Source: Tolypocladium sp. Sup5 PDA-1 (Eukaryota > Ascomycota > Sordariomycetes > Hypocreales > Ophiocordycipitaceae). From it: DNA of 64,000 nucleotides. The DNA lies in contig JPHH03000076.1 of the NCBI GenBank assembly GCA_000750105.3, forward strand, positions 1-64,000. The letters run 5' to 3'. The notes under the pieces are model-generated. The model had not been told where the DNA came from and searched no databases. It saw only the letters and a program-made list of their open reading frames with translations. The translations under genes and the position numbers were made by a program. Every line of letters begins with the position of its first letter. The first letter of the stretch is position 1. This document shows, piece after piece, positions 24,945 through 38,381 of the stretch.

Positions 24945-25781
24945 AACAGCCAATCGAGACAATCGCTTTTGCTGCTCTCCCGTCTCATCGCCAACACATC
25001 GATGTTACCGGGCCTGGGCCACACATACGTCTGTTGCCGTTCCTAGCAAGATTCCCAACCCCCCTTCCCGAGCGACCATGTCGCAGTCAGCCCCATGAAG
25101 GCCCTGGCGTCTGCACACACCAAGACGCCAGCTCGACGTCGAGTCCAGGTTCAACACAGGCGATGGGGCCTTGGATCATGGGCCTGGGGATGGGGGTTGC
25201 TGGGGGCACGATCGACGGTGGTTGCTAATGGTGGAGGTTATGGACGAATCCAGTCTCGGCGTTAGGGATAACGACTACAAGTCGGTAGAATGTTTTCCTG
25301 CTTTTTTGCACCTGCACTCTGTGTTTGGGACGTAGACACGAACATCGCGAAGGGTCTGGGAGCGTCGCAAACAAAAAGGGGATATGTGCCCAGGATTAGA
25401 ATGCAATGCAAGCAACTGCCTGAATTTTATACAGATGAATACTTCCTATATCATAAACGGTACACATGGAGATACTTTATTAATCTGATACTCGTTTCAG
25501 CGTAGGATGCAGCGTGGGTATCAATCATATGTGAACCCGCTCTTGAAAAGGACAACATGCCATGCCAACATGTCGACAGCCAGCAACGCCTCCCAAATAC
25601 ACAAAGGCCCTGCCAGATGGCCCCATTTCCCAACGCCGTACTTGAAGCTGTAGTACTTCGTACACGCTCCCGTCCCGTCATTATAGCGCCATTACCGCAG
25701 TATAAGCTCACTTTACAAATGCCAACCAAAGAGTAGAGAGACCGATTAAAATGTTTGGGGCGAGCAGGGCGGCTCCGTGAC
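24945..25781. other. Convergent intergenic region, hcr1 / mdm31
   Basis: These are the 3' flanks of hcr1 (+) and mdm31 (-). No gene is supported. The region becomes A/T-richer around 25,420-25,520, consistent with 3' UTR and termination sequences. Confidence 0.5.
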
Positions 25782-28004
25782 TCAAACCACATTGCCAGCC
25801 ATGCCCATGAACAGCGCGTGTACGGCCAGGGACAGGGTCCAGAAGCCGACCTTCTTGAAGCGCCGGACGCGGCTCTGCTGGTCCTCAACGTCCTTGGCAA
25901 ACGCCTCGTACGTCTCGGCCGACGCGTCATTCATGAGGCCGCAGTCGAAGACGGTCCAGCTGCCGTCAAAGTCGCCCGTCCGCTTGACGATGCGGCAGGC
26001 GATGGGGATGTACGTCTTCTTGGCGTTGATGTAGGCCACGATGGGGCGCACGAGGGCCTGGTTGACGTAGGAGATGTCCCGCGTGAAGAGGGGCACGGCG
26101 GCCTTGACGTCGTTTAGGTGTATCCGCATGTCCATGATGAGGTAGCGGCGGTCCTCTTCGCTTTGTTCGTTTTGTTCCGGGTGGTCCTCCTCTGCCGGCT
26201 GCTCCTCCGGTGCCTGCCCGGATGCTTCTGACAGATGCCCCGACCGGAGAATGTCGGGTGCTGTATCGGCAGCGCTTTGAAGGAAGCGGGCGCGGTTCGA
26301 TTTTACTGCTTCTTCAAGCTGGTCGTAAAAGTCCGTCATGACCTTTGTGATGCCCTCGTCGCTGTCGGCCGGGAACATGACGTCGGCTACAATGTCGACG
26401 TTGCCCTCGTATATCCATCCAAACGGGCCCTCGACGCCGCAGTTGAGATGGTCGATTTTCAAGCCGTCTATCCTGAGCCTGCTAAACTTCTTCCATGCAT
26501 TTGGCTGTCCCAAGCCCATTATGGCACCCTGGTCTTGATTTGACACGATGCCGTGTACTTGCCGCGGGTGTATCGTGAAGAGCGAGCCGTCGAAAGACCC
26601 GGACATGTGGTTGGCAGACAAGAAGTCGTAAAACAGCCACTGCTTCCGCAGCTGAGGGAGCTCGCAAGAGTAAATGCTGACAGAAAATGGCCGGAACCCG
26701 TCGGGTTGGTGGATGGTCAATAACAGGTCCTCGAGTTTGAACGACTCAATCTCAAAGTCTCCAGGTTCGTGCTGGTGGCGATACGACAGAGGGTCGATCT
26801 GCTCGAGGGGCCAGCGCACCGAAGTTCGGTCCAAGACCCCTCTGACACCGCTAACTTCGACGTCTTTGAGCAGCCCCTTGCCGTTCCACCAGTTGAGGAA
26901 GGACAGCGTGACGTTGACGTTCGCAATTGTCACGTCAAATTGTGTGTAGTTTCCATCGTCTTCTACATCAGCGGAGCCGGCAAGTTGTGCTTGTCGCCCT
27001 GCGGCAGCAACAGCGGCCTCGTCGGACGATCCCTTGCTGACAGATGACTCGACTTGGCCCGGTCGTCTCGAGACGAATACATTGCGGAAGGCAATGACGC
27101 CATTCTTCCACTTAGGCACAATGGCCGACTCAAAGACGACGGTAACACCGGCCGATTGTGTCAAGTAGTCTCCAATCCACTTCGCCAGGGTTTCTGAGGA
27201 CTGTCAGTACGCCAGCATGACCCTGCAACATGGGATATAAAGCTTACCTTGTGCGAAGACGGTATTGATCGAGAAGATGAGGAGGGAGAAGAAAGTCGTG
27301 GTCCCCACGAGGATCCATACGAGATGGCCGAGCATAAACCACGAAACAAAGGCTCCCCATTCATCAGCGTTCCATGGTCTCATGCTCCTGATGGACATCC
27401 ACTTAAAGCGAACCCTGACTCTGTCCCAGAATCCGTTTGCTGCGGCCAGAAGCTCCTCTTTTGTTGGCCGATGTGGCATTTTCGGCAAATGCAAGTATTT
27501 AGACACGGACGATGCTATGGACTCGGAATCGCCATCGTGGCTGCTCGTCTCCCCTCGGTCGACTGGGGAAGTGGACTGTGGAGACTGGTTGCTTTTGACA
27601 TGCTGTGCCTGTCCAGTTTCGCCCGAGACTGGTGTCGAATTCTTCCCTTGGGGAATTGGCGGTAGCTTTGGTCGCTCGTCACTGTAATTTCGGCGGTGCA
27701 AGCGCCATATTGATGTAGCGGACGAGACCTGGTTGCTCAGACAGCGGAGCGGGCTGACGGGGCCGAGGTCGGGTCGCTCGTTCGGCTTTTGGCAGCATGC
27801 GGCAGGTCGGCAAGCTGGTAAAACTTGCGAGAAGCTGCGGATACCTCGACATATCGACGGTTGCGAATAAAACGGCGACACTCGTGATAATCGACCTGGT
27901 GGTTGTAAGGGTCGGCCAGACGGAAAGCCGCGGGCAATCCGAGGTGACTGGCTAGCTGCCCAGAAGCGGCTTCCAGTCAGCCAAGAAGGGAAGCCCTTAG
28001 ACAT
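25782..28004 (-). CDS. mdm31: Mitochondrial inner-membrane protein Mdm31
   Basis: Mdm31/Mdm32 proteins sit in the inner mitochondrial membrane and are needed for normal mitochondrial shape, nucleoid organisation and lipid homeostasis. Two exons (28004-27248 and 27193-25782) encode 722 residues. The 54-nt intron (donor GTAAGC, acceptor CTCAG) joins ...NTVFAQ to ETLAKWIGDYL. The N-terminus is Arg/Ser-rich and lacks acidic residues, as expected of a presequence. A first membrane segment (about residues 215-250, AFVSWFMLGHLVWILVG) precedes a long intermembrane-space region, and a second hydrophobic helix is at the extreme C-terminus (FWTLSLAVHALFMGMAG). The mid-part has the conserved WPLEQIDPLSYR and FGWIYEGNVDIVADV. 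A six-codon upstream frame overlaps the start (see findings). mdm31 is divergent from pno1, with 425 bp between the start codons. Confidence 0.92.
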
Positions 28005-28429
28005 TTTTCCGGCTCATGGCGCCTGGATGCAGAAACAATGCACCGACGAGAGAAGTCTGGCGGAATCCTCGCGACGAGGACGGTGGTTGATCAGCGGCAG
28101 ACGAGATCGCGATGAAGCTTCGGTATAAAACCTGGAAGTCGCTGGATTCCATGACGCGCTACTTTGGTGCTGGGGCCGGCATCCTAGTGGCCGCAACAAT
28201 GGGCCAATCGATAAGCGCCGATAAGCCACCACAAATTTTCCAGCGGCGGCGCATTATAGCAGCAGAGTTGGGTTGGCGGTGGGCGTCTTGGACCCCGACA
28301 ATTCTTCATCGACCACACAGTTCAAGACGGCATTTGCGATCGCTTTGTGCGCGGCCTACGAACTAACCCAGCGAATCTCCGCGATCGACTACTTCGTCTA
28401 CATCATATCTGCAGATACCCTCCACCGTC
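28005..28429. promoter_or_regulatory. Divergent promoter region mdm31 / pno1
   Basis: 425 bp separate the two start codons, so both promoters must lie here or overlap the genes. No further element was identified with confidence. Confidence 0.5.
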
Positions 28430-29322
28430 ATGCCCGCGCCAACGGCCTTGAAAAAGGCCGACGAGACCCCGCTCGCCGCGGAGGTGCCTCTGCCAGCGCA
28501 GGGTAATTATCCATAGGTCCTCGGCTTCCATATCGTCCAGGTGGACTGACGGACGAAACAGACAATGACGACGAGTTCCTCCTCGATGCACAAGACTCCA
28601 TGGACACCGAGGCACAGGCCTTGGTGCCACAAGTCCAAGACGGCGACGATGCCATGGCGATTGACGAAGAGGGCCGACCCCGGTTTGCACCGGCCAGAGA
28701 CATTGTACGCCTCCGCCTCTGTCCGCTCAACCTGCATGGCACTCTTTAACTAACTCAACGATAGGACCCCGTATCGAGAACAGAAACCCGCAAGGTCCCT
28801 GTCCCTCCGCACCGAATGACGCCTCTCAAGCAAGCCTGGCCTGCCATATACCCTCCCCTCGTCGAGCACCTCAAGCTGCAGTGCCGAATGAACATCAAGC
28901 GCAAGACCGTGGAGCTGAGGACTTCGAAGCACACCACGGATTCCGGTGCGCTGCAAAAGGGCGAGGACTTCGTCAAGGCCTTCACGCTGGGCTTTGACGT
29001 CGACGATGCCGTTGCTCTGCTGCGATTGGACGACCTCTACATCGAGACCTTCGAAATCAAGGACGTGAGGACAATGCACGGCGACAGCCAGGCCCGCACC
29101 ATTGGGCGGATTGCCGGCAAGGACGGGAAGACCAAGTTTGCCATCGAGAACGCCAGCCGGACGAGAATTGTGCTGGCGGACTCCAAGATCCACATCCTGG
29201 GCGGCTTCAAGAACATCCACATGGCGCGGGAGTCAGTGGTCAGCCTGATTCTCGGCAAGCCGCCGGGCAAGGTGTACGGAAACCTGAGGACGGTCGCCGC
29301 CAGGATGAAGGAGAGGTTTTGA
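28430..29322 (+). CDS. pno1: Pre-rRNA-processing KH protein Pno1/Dim2
   Basis: Pno1 (Dim2) is a nucleolar-to-cytoplasmic 40S assembly factor that binds near the 18S 3' end and works with Dim1 and Nob1. Three exons (28430-28502, 28562-28704, 28765-29322) encode 257 residues. The introns are 59 and 60 nt, with branch sites GACTGAC and AACTAAC. A short acidic N-terminus leads to the conserved start of the core, RTETRKVPVPPHRMTPLK. Two KH-like domains follow, including GRIAGKDGKTKFAIEN and ILGGFKNIHMARESVVSLIL. The end KVYGNLRTVAARMKERF is almost invariant in the family. Length fits the yeast protein (about 270 residues). Confidence in identity is very high; the short first exon is the least certain part. 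Confidence 0.95.
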
Positions 29323-29907
29323 GGGTCACAAAAGCGATTGGTTCTGGTCCTATGGCGTTTCGGGGGTTAGCATTTACAATCCATGGGCTCTGATGAAGTG
29401 TTGTCGGTGGTGTCATTGGTAACCGCTTGATATATAGCATGATGGAATGATGTGAGGAACAGAATGCATCTTCCTGCGGTCTCCAAATCAGTGACGGTGT
29501 AGGGGGCAAGCTGAGGCCAGAGCCTGCAAATGATGGCTCTCCTCTGGCTGGCGTGTCTACTGCAGACTGCAGCGAGAAACGGCCGCCCTCCTACTGGTCG
29601 GTCCAGCCTTTCCTTTTCGAGCTCCGGAAGCAGCAAACGAGCCGCATCCAGATAGCGGCCAAGTCACGGCGTCCGACAACGGCTGGAGGGTCAAGGTTCA
29701 ACGATTCGGCGAGATTTACGGAGAGACTCCCTCATTGGCGAAGGTGGGTTGAATAGAGGGGTACCTCTGACCCGCCGCCTAATAGTGTCGTGTCAGATGT
29801 AAACCCTTATCGCCGATGTGAGATCATTTTTCCCACTTGGTGAAGAAGGTTGGCAGGAGCCCCACCTTGATGAGCAGTCGCTCCTCCATTGCCAGCAATA
29901 CCCAAAA

Positions 29908-29958
29908 CACCTCGCCTCTTTTCCTCAACAAACACCTCTCCTCCCTCCCTACATAAAC
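29908..29958 (+). promoter_or_regulatory. CT-rich initiator-type tract of the enolase gene
   Basis: Pyrimidine-rich DNA (TCTTTTCCTC, CTCTCCTCCCTCCC) followed by ACATAAACAG, about 110 bp before the predicted leader intron. Such CT tracts mark transcription starts of strongly expressed fungal glycolytic genes. Confidence 0.5.
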
Positions 29959-30020
29959 AGCTTCCTCCAATTCCCTCGAGCCTGATCCTCGAGAGATTGC
30001 AGCCCAAATACCAACTTCAG

Positions 30021-31962
<1,942 letters not shown>

Positions 31963-32442
31963 AGCTCTTGCAGAGAGACGGCACGATAACGGATGGCCCG
32001 CCAAAACGAGCAGACTGGCGACCAGTTAATGACCTGATTATGCCGAGATGATTCATCGAGGAACCGAAAAAGAAGTTGGGCGAAAATAGACAAAATGCCA
32101 TAGGTAGCTTGGAAGCCCAGAATGAACCGGCAGGAATAAAGCCATTTGATCCAGTCGACTCCAATCCCGTGGTGGTTGTGTTGGCGTCCATCAATGCCTT
32201 ATTAATATCGCGGAGATGCCTAAGATGGTACGTACCTATGCTTGACCCACGTTGCTCGTCAGCCACATTGAGGCTGTCACCACGGCAACGCCACTGTATC
32301 CATAACAAATCCACCCCAACGATACTTCATTAATCGTACACATGAACTTGCAACACTTCCAACCCGCAACACTCCGGCCAGCGGCACCCGGTCCCTTCTC
32401 CAACAGTCGACAACCGCCACCGGGCAAACATACTAACCCAAC
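31963..32442. other. Enolase 3' flank and bub1 promoter
   Basis: 480 bp with no gene. The left part is enolase 3' UTR; the right part must hold the bub1 promoter. Confidence 0.5.
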
Positions 32443-35400
32443 ATGCCGGCTTCAGGAGACCTTATCGACTTCGACGTGATCGAGGGGCACAAGGAGAACA
32501 TCCAGTCCTTGCCCGGCGGCCGCTCAGCCAAGAAGCTAGCCGAGCTCTACTCGCCGTCTCCCCTTCACAAACTGTCGACGCCAACGCCGTCGGACACGAA
32601 GAACGTCAACGACTGCATCCGCGCCGAGTACGAGGCCGAGGTGCAGAGCATCTCGGAATCAGACGACCCTCTCGACGTATTCGACCGATATGTGCGCTGG
32701 ACGCTCGACGCGTATCCTTCAGCGCAGGCAACGCCGCAATCACAGCTACACCTACTACTCGAGCGGGCGACCAAGGCATTCATCAGCTCTGCGCAGTACA
32801 AAAATGACCCCAGATACCTAAAACTGTGGGTGCACTACATACACTTCTTCTCGGACACGCCGCGCGAAACGTACATGTTCCTGTCACGCCACAGCATCGG
32901 AGAAGGACTCGCTCTTTTCTACGAGGAGTACGCCGCGTGGCTGGAGGGCGCAGGACGGTGGGCGCAGGCTGAGGAAGTCTACAAACTCGGCATCGAGCGC
33001 GAGGCCCGCCCTGTCCAGCGGTTGTTGCGCAAGTTCAAGGAGTTTGAGGAGAGGCTCGCCGGGCAGCCAGACGCGGCGGCCGAGCCATCGTCGCCCGCAC
33101 TGCCTACCATGCGTCCAGCATTGGCTGCGAAGATGGACCCCTTTGGCGCTGCATCGCAGCCCCCGGGTCCTCAAGCACAGCGACAGGCAAGCGGCGCCAG
33201 TGCCTCCACGTCGAAACCGGCCAAGTCGAAGCTCGCAGTCTTCTCCGATGCGGACGCGAAGCCGCCTGCCCTGTCAGCGAGGGAGGAAGGATCCAAAGGA
33301 TGGGATACCATCGGCTCTCTCGCTGATCGCAAGAAGGAAAACACAATGGAGCCGAAGCCTTGGGCAGGAGAAACGCTCAAGGCGGGTGGAAAGAAGGCCA
33401 CTGCTCCGAAGATGGCAGTATTCAGGGATACGGTATGTGCCTCTTTTCTTTCCCCTATCAAGCCCGTATGTTGATGACGATAGGACTAATGTTTGGGTTA
33501 TTGGCGTTTTCTTGTACTTCAGTCTCTCTCACAAATAAACAACATCGTGGTTGTTCCATCCAAAAGCCAAGTGACAGTGCACCCACAGACGGGTAAGAAG
33601 GAGTGCATTTTTGTCGACCTCACAGCTATCTACCCGACTCCAGAGGAACCTGGCACGGAATTGAGCTTCGATGAGATCATCGCCGCAAATCGGGGGTGGC
33701 TTGACCACTCCTGGGATGAAGAGTCTGTTGATGAGAACCTGCTTCCCGAACCGGCTCCCCAGCTGCATGAGATTGAGGAGATTAGCAAAGGCATGGGCGG
33801 CAAGCTTGTCGTCCACCAAGACCGGGTCATGTATGACGAAAATGGCGCGGTCATCGAGCCGCCTCGAGAATCCCGTGCTGGGAAGAAGAAGAAGGTGATA
33901 GAGGTTAATGAGACACAAATTAGTAAGTATCTCCGCCAGGTGTCGCCTCATTCACCAGTCAATTACTAATACGAAGCAGTCAAAGCGAAGCTGGACTCAC
34001 CGTCGGGTCCAAAACTCCGCAAGAAGAACACCTCGGAGCCGACAATGACGCTCCACACAAAGGCTGCCACCGACGACATATACGACATTTTCAACGCACC
34101 TCTCAAATCCAGCACCCAGGACGACGAAGAGAGTGCCGATGAGGATGATTATGAGACCGATGGCGACTATACATCCGATGCTGAGAGCACCGGCACGACC
34201 AGACAGGTTGACGCCAGTGAGCATGGCGACGACGAGACCTCTGATGCCAAGAGCCTGAGCGAATGGTCCGACTTCTCAACGCGAAAGCATATCCCCAACA
34301 TTGCTGCGAATGGGGAAGAGGACGAGCCCAATGAGACGCAGGTGTCTGGTCTCGACGAGGCCAACGCCGCCGAGCAAGAGTCAGAGCAGAGCGGCCACTA
34401 CACAGAAGATTCATCGGCCCAGGAAGATGCAGACGATGAGGGTATGGAGACGCCAGACGCGGAGGACTCCCCTCCAAGGACCCGTACGGTCTTCATTCCC
34501 CTTCTGCCGGAAGATTATGACGCTCCGACTCGGCCGTTTAGGGATCCGGCCGAGGTGGCAAATAGTCGACTGCCGTTCATGACCCCGATCACCGAGCGGA
34601 CCGAGAGCTCCTTGGACGTCGAGGTAGATCGGGATGGGCAATTCAAGACACCATGCAGACGCGATAATACTTCGCCTGCGATGCGTGAGCCGTTGGACCT
34701 GGAGCCTCTAAGCAGTCCTTTGCGGGAGATTGCTGAAGAGCAGCCGCCGATTCCCAGAATTCCAGCATTATTGGTACCAAAGCCCGCTGCTGGTACCAAG
34801 GTGACCAGCAAGCCACTGCCTCCGAAGGGGCCCATAGTCAAGGACAAGCAGTGCAATCCTGTCGATGAGGCTGTCCGTTGGGACATTTTAAACAACATCC
34901 AGCCTCCGTTGACGTCATACACTGGCTTCTACGACCATCGAGAGGAAAAGTACGAACGAGGAGGTGAGATCCGCAAGTTCGCAAAGGCTCTCAGCAAAGC
35001 TAGCAAAGGCGGCACGGATAAGACTATGCCTCTCCCCGATCCTGTCATCATCCAGTTTCCAGGCACAGCGGTCGAGTACAACGTGAAGCGAGAGCTTGGC
35101 GCTGGCGCATTCGCGCCTGTCTACTTGGTGGAAAACTCGGCTCCGGGGGAGGAAGAGAATGACGAGAATGCTGTCGTGGCCATGGGCAAGGGAGCATTCG
35201 CGGTCAGCCATCGCGCCCAGCTCGAGGCTCTCAAGATGGAGTCGCCTCCTACTCCTTGGGAGTTCCACATGATGCGCGTGGCTCACACGCGCCTGGGGCC
35301 CCAGCATCGAGCTGCAGCGTCTCTCTCGTACGCGCACGAGATGCACCTCTACCAGGACGAGGCTTTCCTGTTCCTGCCGTTCCATTCCCACGGCACCCTC

Positions 35401-36114
35401 CTGGACGTTGTGAACCTCTTCCGTTCAGAGCCGTCGGCTGTCATGGACGAGCAGCTAGCCATGTTCTTCGCTGTTGAGCTCATGCGCACGGTGGAGGCTC
35501 TGCACTCCAAGAATGTCCTGCACGGTGACCTCAAGGCCGATAATTGCCTCCTGCGGCTGGATTCTATGGCCCCCGAGCAGCCCCTGGCGACGCAGTGGAA
35601 GGCAGATGGCACGGGCGGCTGGTCGTCCAGGGGCCTCGTCCTGATTGACTTTGGCCGCAGCATCGACATGAAGGCCTTTGTCCCCGACGTGGAATTCATC
35701 GCCGACTGGAAGACATCGGCGCAAGACTGCGCCGAGATGCGCGAAGGCCGGCCCTGGACGTGGCAGATCGACTACCACGGCCTCGCGGGCACCATCCACT
35801 GCCTGCTGTTCGGCAAGTACATCGAGACGGCGCGCTGCGACCAAGGCGGGCTGGGCAAGACGGGGCGCAAGTACAAGATCCGCGAGAGCCTCAAGCGGTA
35901 CTGGCAGACGGACCTCTGGAGCGACTGCTTCGAGGTGTTGCTCAACCCCGGGTCGTTCCTCGAGGCGGAGGAGGGCGGCAAGATGCCCGTCCTCAAGTCC
36001 ATGAGGAGCGTCCGCGAGCGCATGGAGGAGTGGCTCGAGGCCAACTGCGAGAGGGGCGTTGGCCTGCGGTCGCTGATTGGCAAGCTGGAGGCGTATGCGA
36101 AGAGCCGCAAGTAA
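32443..36114 (+). CDS. bub1: Spindle checkpoint kinase Bub1 with MadBub-type architecture
   Basis: Bub1 acts at kinetochores in the spindle assembly checkpoint and phosphorylates histone H2A. Three exons (32443-33432, 33523-33922, 33980-36114) encode 1,174 residues; the introns are 90 and 57 nt. The order of parts is: KEN box at residues 17-19; Mad3/Bub1 TPR region at about 60-200; a second KEN at 298-300 flanked by LAVFSD (264-269) and MAVFRD (324-329), which resemble ABBA motifs; a GLEBS-like Bub3-binding segment ELSFDEIIA at about 376-384; a long acidic linker; and a C-terminal kinase from about 830. In the kinase, the loop is GAGAFAPVY, a candidate ATP lysine sits in ALKME, the catalytic loop is HGDLKADN (HGD replaces HRD, as in other Bub1 kinases) and DFG is at about 1020. 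Two KEN boxes together with a kinase suggest the unsplit ancestral MadBub form. Confidence 0.95.
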
Positions 36115-36433
36115 GCCTGCCTTTGTGTTTGCCCTTCCTTGCCCCTTGCCTGATGCCGGATGAATGTGCCATGACTTCGGTGTGAGGCGTTGTGTAGACG
36201 GCGGCGTTTTTTCTGTTTGAGGAGACTTTGATACCAGATTGGTTTGGCTTGGAGAACGAAGTTGGACAGTTTTGAAGTACATGCCTTGACCCGTCAGCAT
36301 ATCCATGAATACCCTAGGTTGTCTCTTAATCTTTACTACCTTATCAAACATGCCCAGAGCGCCCTTTTCGTCGTCTCTTTTGTATCCTACAGCGTCTCTT
36401 ATGCTGGGAATTCCGCATAGCCGGACGCCTCCT
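36115..36433. terminator. Convergent 3' region bub1 / apn1
   Basis: 319 bp between the two stop codons. It must hold 3' UTRs and termination signals for both genes. No further element could be identified. Confidence 0.45.
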
Positions 36434-37908
36434 CTACTCGCTCTCGTCATCAGTCTCGGCCTTCTTCTTCCGCTTCCCACCAGCCCCCCTGCTTCCCTTT
36501 TTCGCATCCTTGGCCGACTTCTTGTCGACTTGCTCCTGAATCTTGCTGCGCTCGCCCGCGCCCCGCGCCTGCAGCTCCTCCTCCTTGGCCGCGAACGCGT
36601 CGCCCTCCGGGTCCATGCCGACGAGGCTCTCGAGCAGCTTGATCTCGTCGGCCCAGACCTGCTTGTCCTCGACGGTCTTGCCATCGGGGCCCTTGCGGTC
36701 GATGGGCGTCTCGAGCACCATGGGCATGCCGCGGAAGGCGTCGTGGTTCATGATGCTGTGGAAGGCGCGCAGGCCGAGGAAGCCGGTGCCGATGTTGGCG
36801 TGCAGGTCGCGGTTGGAGTTGAAGGGGGCTTTGCTGTCGTTGACTGGCGGATAGTGTTAGTTGATGATGTGGTTCATAGAGAAGCATAACGGAGGGCAAC
36901 GTACGGTGGAAGGCTTTTAGATACTCCGCACCCACAATCTCGTTGAACGAGTTAATCGTCGACATGAACGCCTCCGGTGTCCGCAAGTCATGGCCAGCAG
37001 CAAATGCATGGCACGTGTCAATGCAGACACCTACTCGGTCCTTGTCCTCCACCAGGGCGATAATGTCCCTCAGGTCCTCCCACGTCGACCCGATGATGTT
37101 GCCACTCCCCGCCATGTTCTCCAGCACCGTCACGACCGTCTCGGTCGCCTCGTGCGCCTTGTTCAGCTGCGCGGCGATGCGCGAAATGGCCGCGTCGCGG
37201 GCGTCGCCCAGCGTCGACCCCGGGTGGAAGTTGTACAGCCGGATGCCCAGCTGCTCGCAGCGCTGCAGGTCGTCGACGAAGGTCCGGTACGCCTGCGCGG
37301 CCTTGGCCTCGTCGGCCTGCGCGAGGTTCACGAGGTAGGACCCGTGCGGCAGGGCGTGCGCGGCGGCGCTGTAGCCGTGCGATTTGCAGCCGCTGATGAA
37401 GAGGTCGCGCGCATCGGCGGCGAGGGGCGGGTTGTCCCACTTGCGCTGCGACTTGAGGAAGAGGGCGAAGGAGTTGGCGCCGATCTGGACCGCGTTGGTG
37501 ACGGAGTTATGGACGCCTATAGTTGAGTACGCGAGAGTTAGAAGACGCTGGCCTCCGAGCAACGCATTTTTCAAGCGTACCTCCGGCGGCACTGACGTGG
37601 GCACCGATGTACATGGCCTTCTTCAAGGACGACACGGCCGTCCGCTCCGCCAGCGGCATGCTGTCCGCTTCCTTGCCCGCCTTGGTCTTGCGCTTCTTGC
37701 CCGCCTTGGGCGCCTCGACTACGTCGTCGCCGTTCTTCTCCGGCTCTGCCTTGCGCTTCGGCGCAACCTTGGCGTTGACCTTGGACACTGCCTCCTTGAT
37801 CTTTCCAAGGGCCTTTGCGGCAGCGCTGGATTTTGCTGCTGGTGGCTTGACCTCTGCGTCTTCGCTGTAGTTGACGGCCGGCTTCTTTCGCGAGGATGAG
37901 CGAGGCAT
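36434..37908 (-). CDS. apn1: AP endonuclease Apn1 (endonuclease IV family)
   Basis: Apn1 cleaves DNA at abasic sites and trims 3' blocks in base-excision repair, in the nucleus and in some fungi also mitochondria. Three exons (37908-37581, 37516-36905, 36843-36434) encode 449 residues; the introns are 64 and 61 nt with CTAAC branch sites. A basic, Lys/Pro-rich N-terminus of about 95 residues, absent from bacterial Nfo, precedes MYIGAHVSAAGG. Zinc-site and active-site blocks follow: LYNFHPGSTLG, VTVLENMAGSGNIIG, VGVCIDTCHAFAAGHDL and LNDSKAPFNSNRDLHANIGTGFLGL, then the ETPIDRKG ligand near the end. A Lys-rich, NLS-like tail closes the protein. In-frame sequence upstream of 37908 has only a GTG, so 37908 is the first ATG. 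Intron 1 splits SAAG-G. Confidence 0.97.
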
Positions 37909-38381
37909 GGCTGCAGAGACGGCTCGGGAATGTGTGCGAGAGGGGTCAATCCAGCGTCGAGCGGTGGAAGAATCGAGCTTCGGGTTCAGTTGCGCATGCA
38001 CATTTGTCAAAAGTTTACCGAGGTGGTGACGCGACAGGGCGCGAGCAGTCGCTGAGAACCGAAACGCGGAGTCAGGTGACCACGACCCACGCACTTTATC
38101 TGCGATGTGCCAGCCGACGACTTACACCAGGAAACTGGCGGCACGAGAAAGAAGAAAAATTGCATGCTTCAAGGCCTACAAGTAGAAGCTTCTCACTTCA
38201 GCTATAAATCGAACATCGGAACCGCCATGCTAAACACCATTTTGTTCCGCCCGCTCCGTACAGCTTTCCAGACCCGGCAACACATGTTACACCGGCTCCC
38301 CCAGCTATCCTGCCATCGAACTCGATCATGGGCCGTTCAGACATAAGAAAGCACAGAAATTTTCAACAGCTGTGGAGAGTT
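37909..38381. other. apn1 promoter and DGAT2 3' flank
   Basis: 473 bp between two genes in the same orientation, with no gene supported. The left part must contain the apn1 promoter. Confidence 0.5.

Noticed and set aside
37909..38094. N-terminal extension of Apn1 that could act as a mitochondrial presequence
   Set aside because: The upstream in-frame codon is GTG, not ATG, and no in-frame ATG exists in the extension; the ATG at 37908 is preferred.
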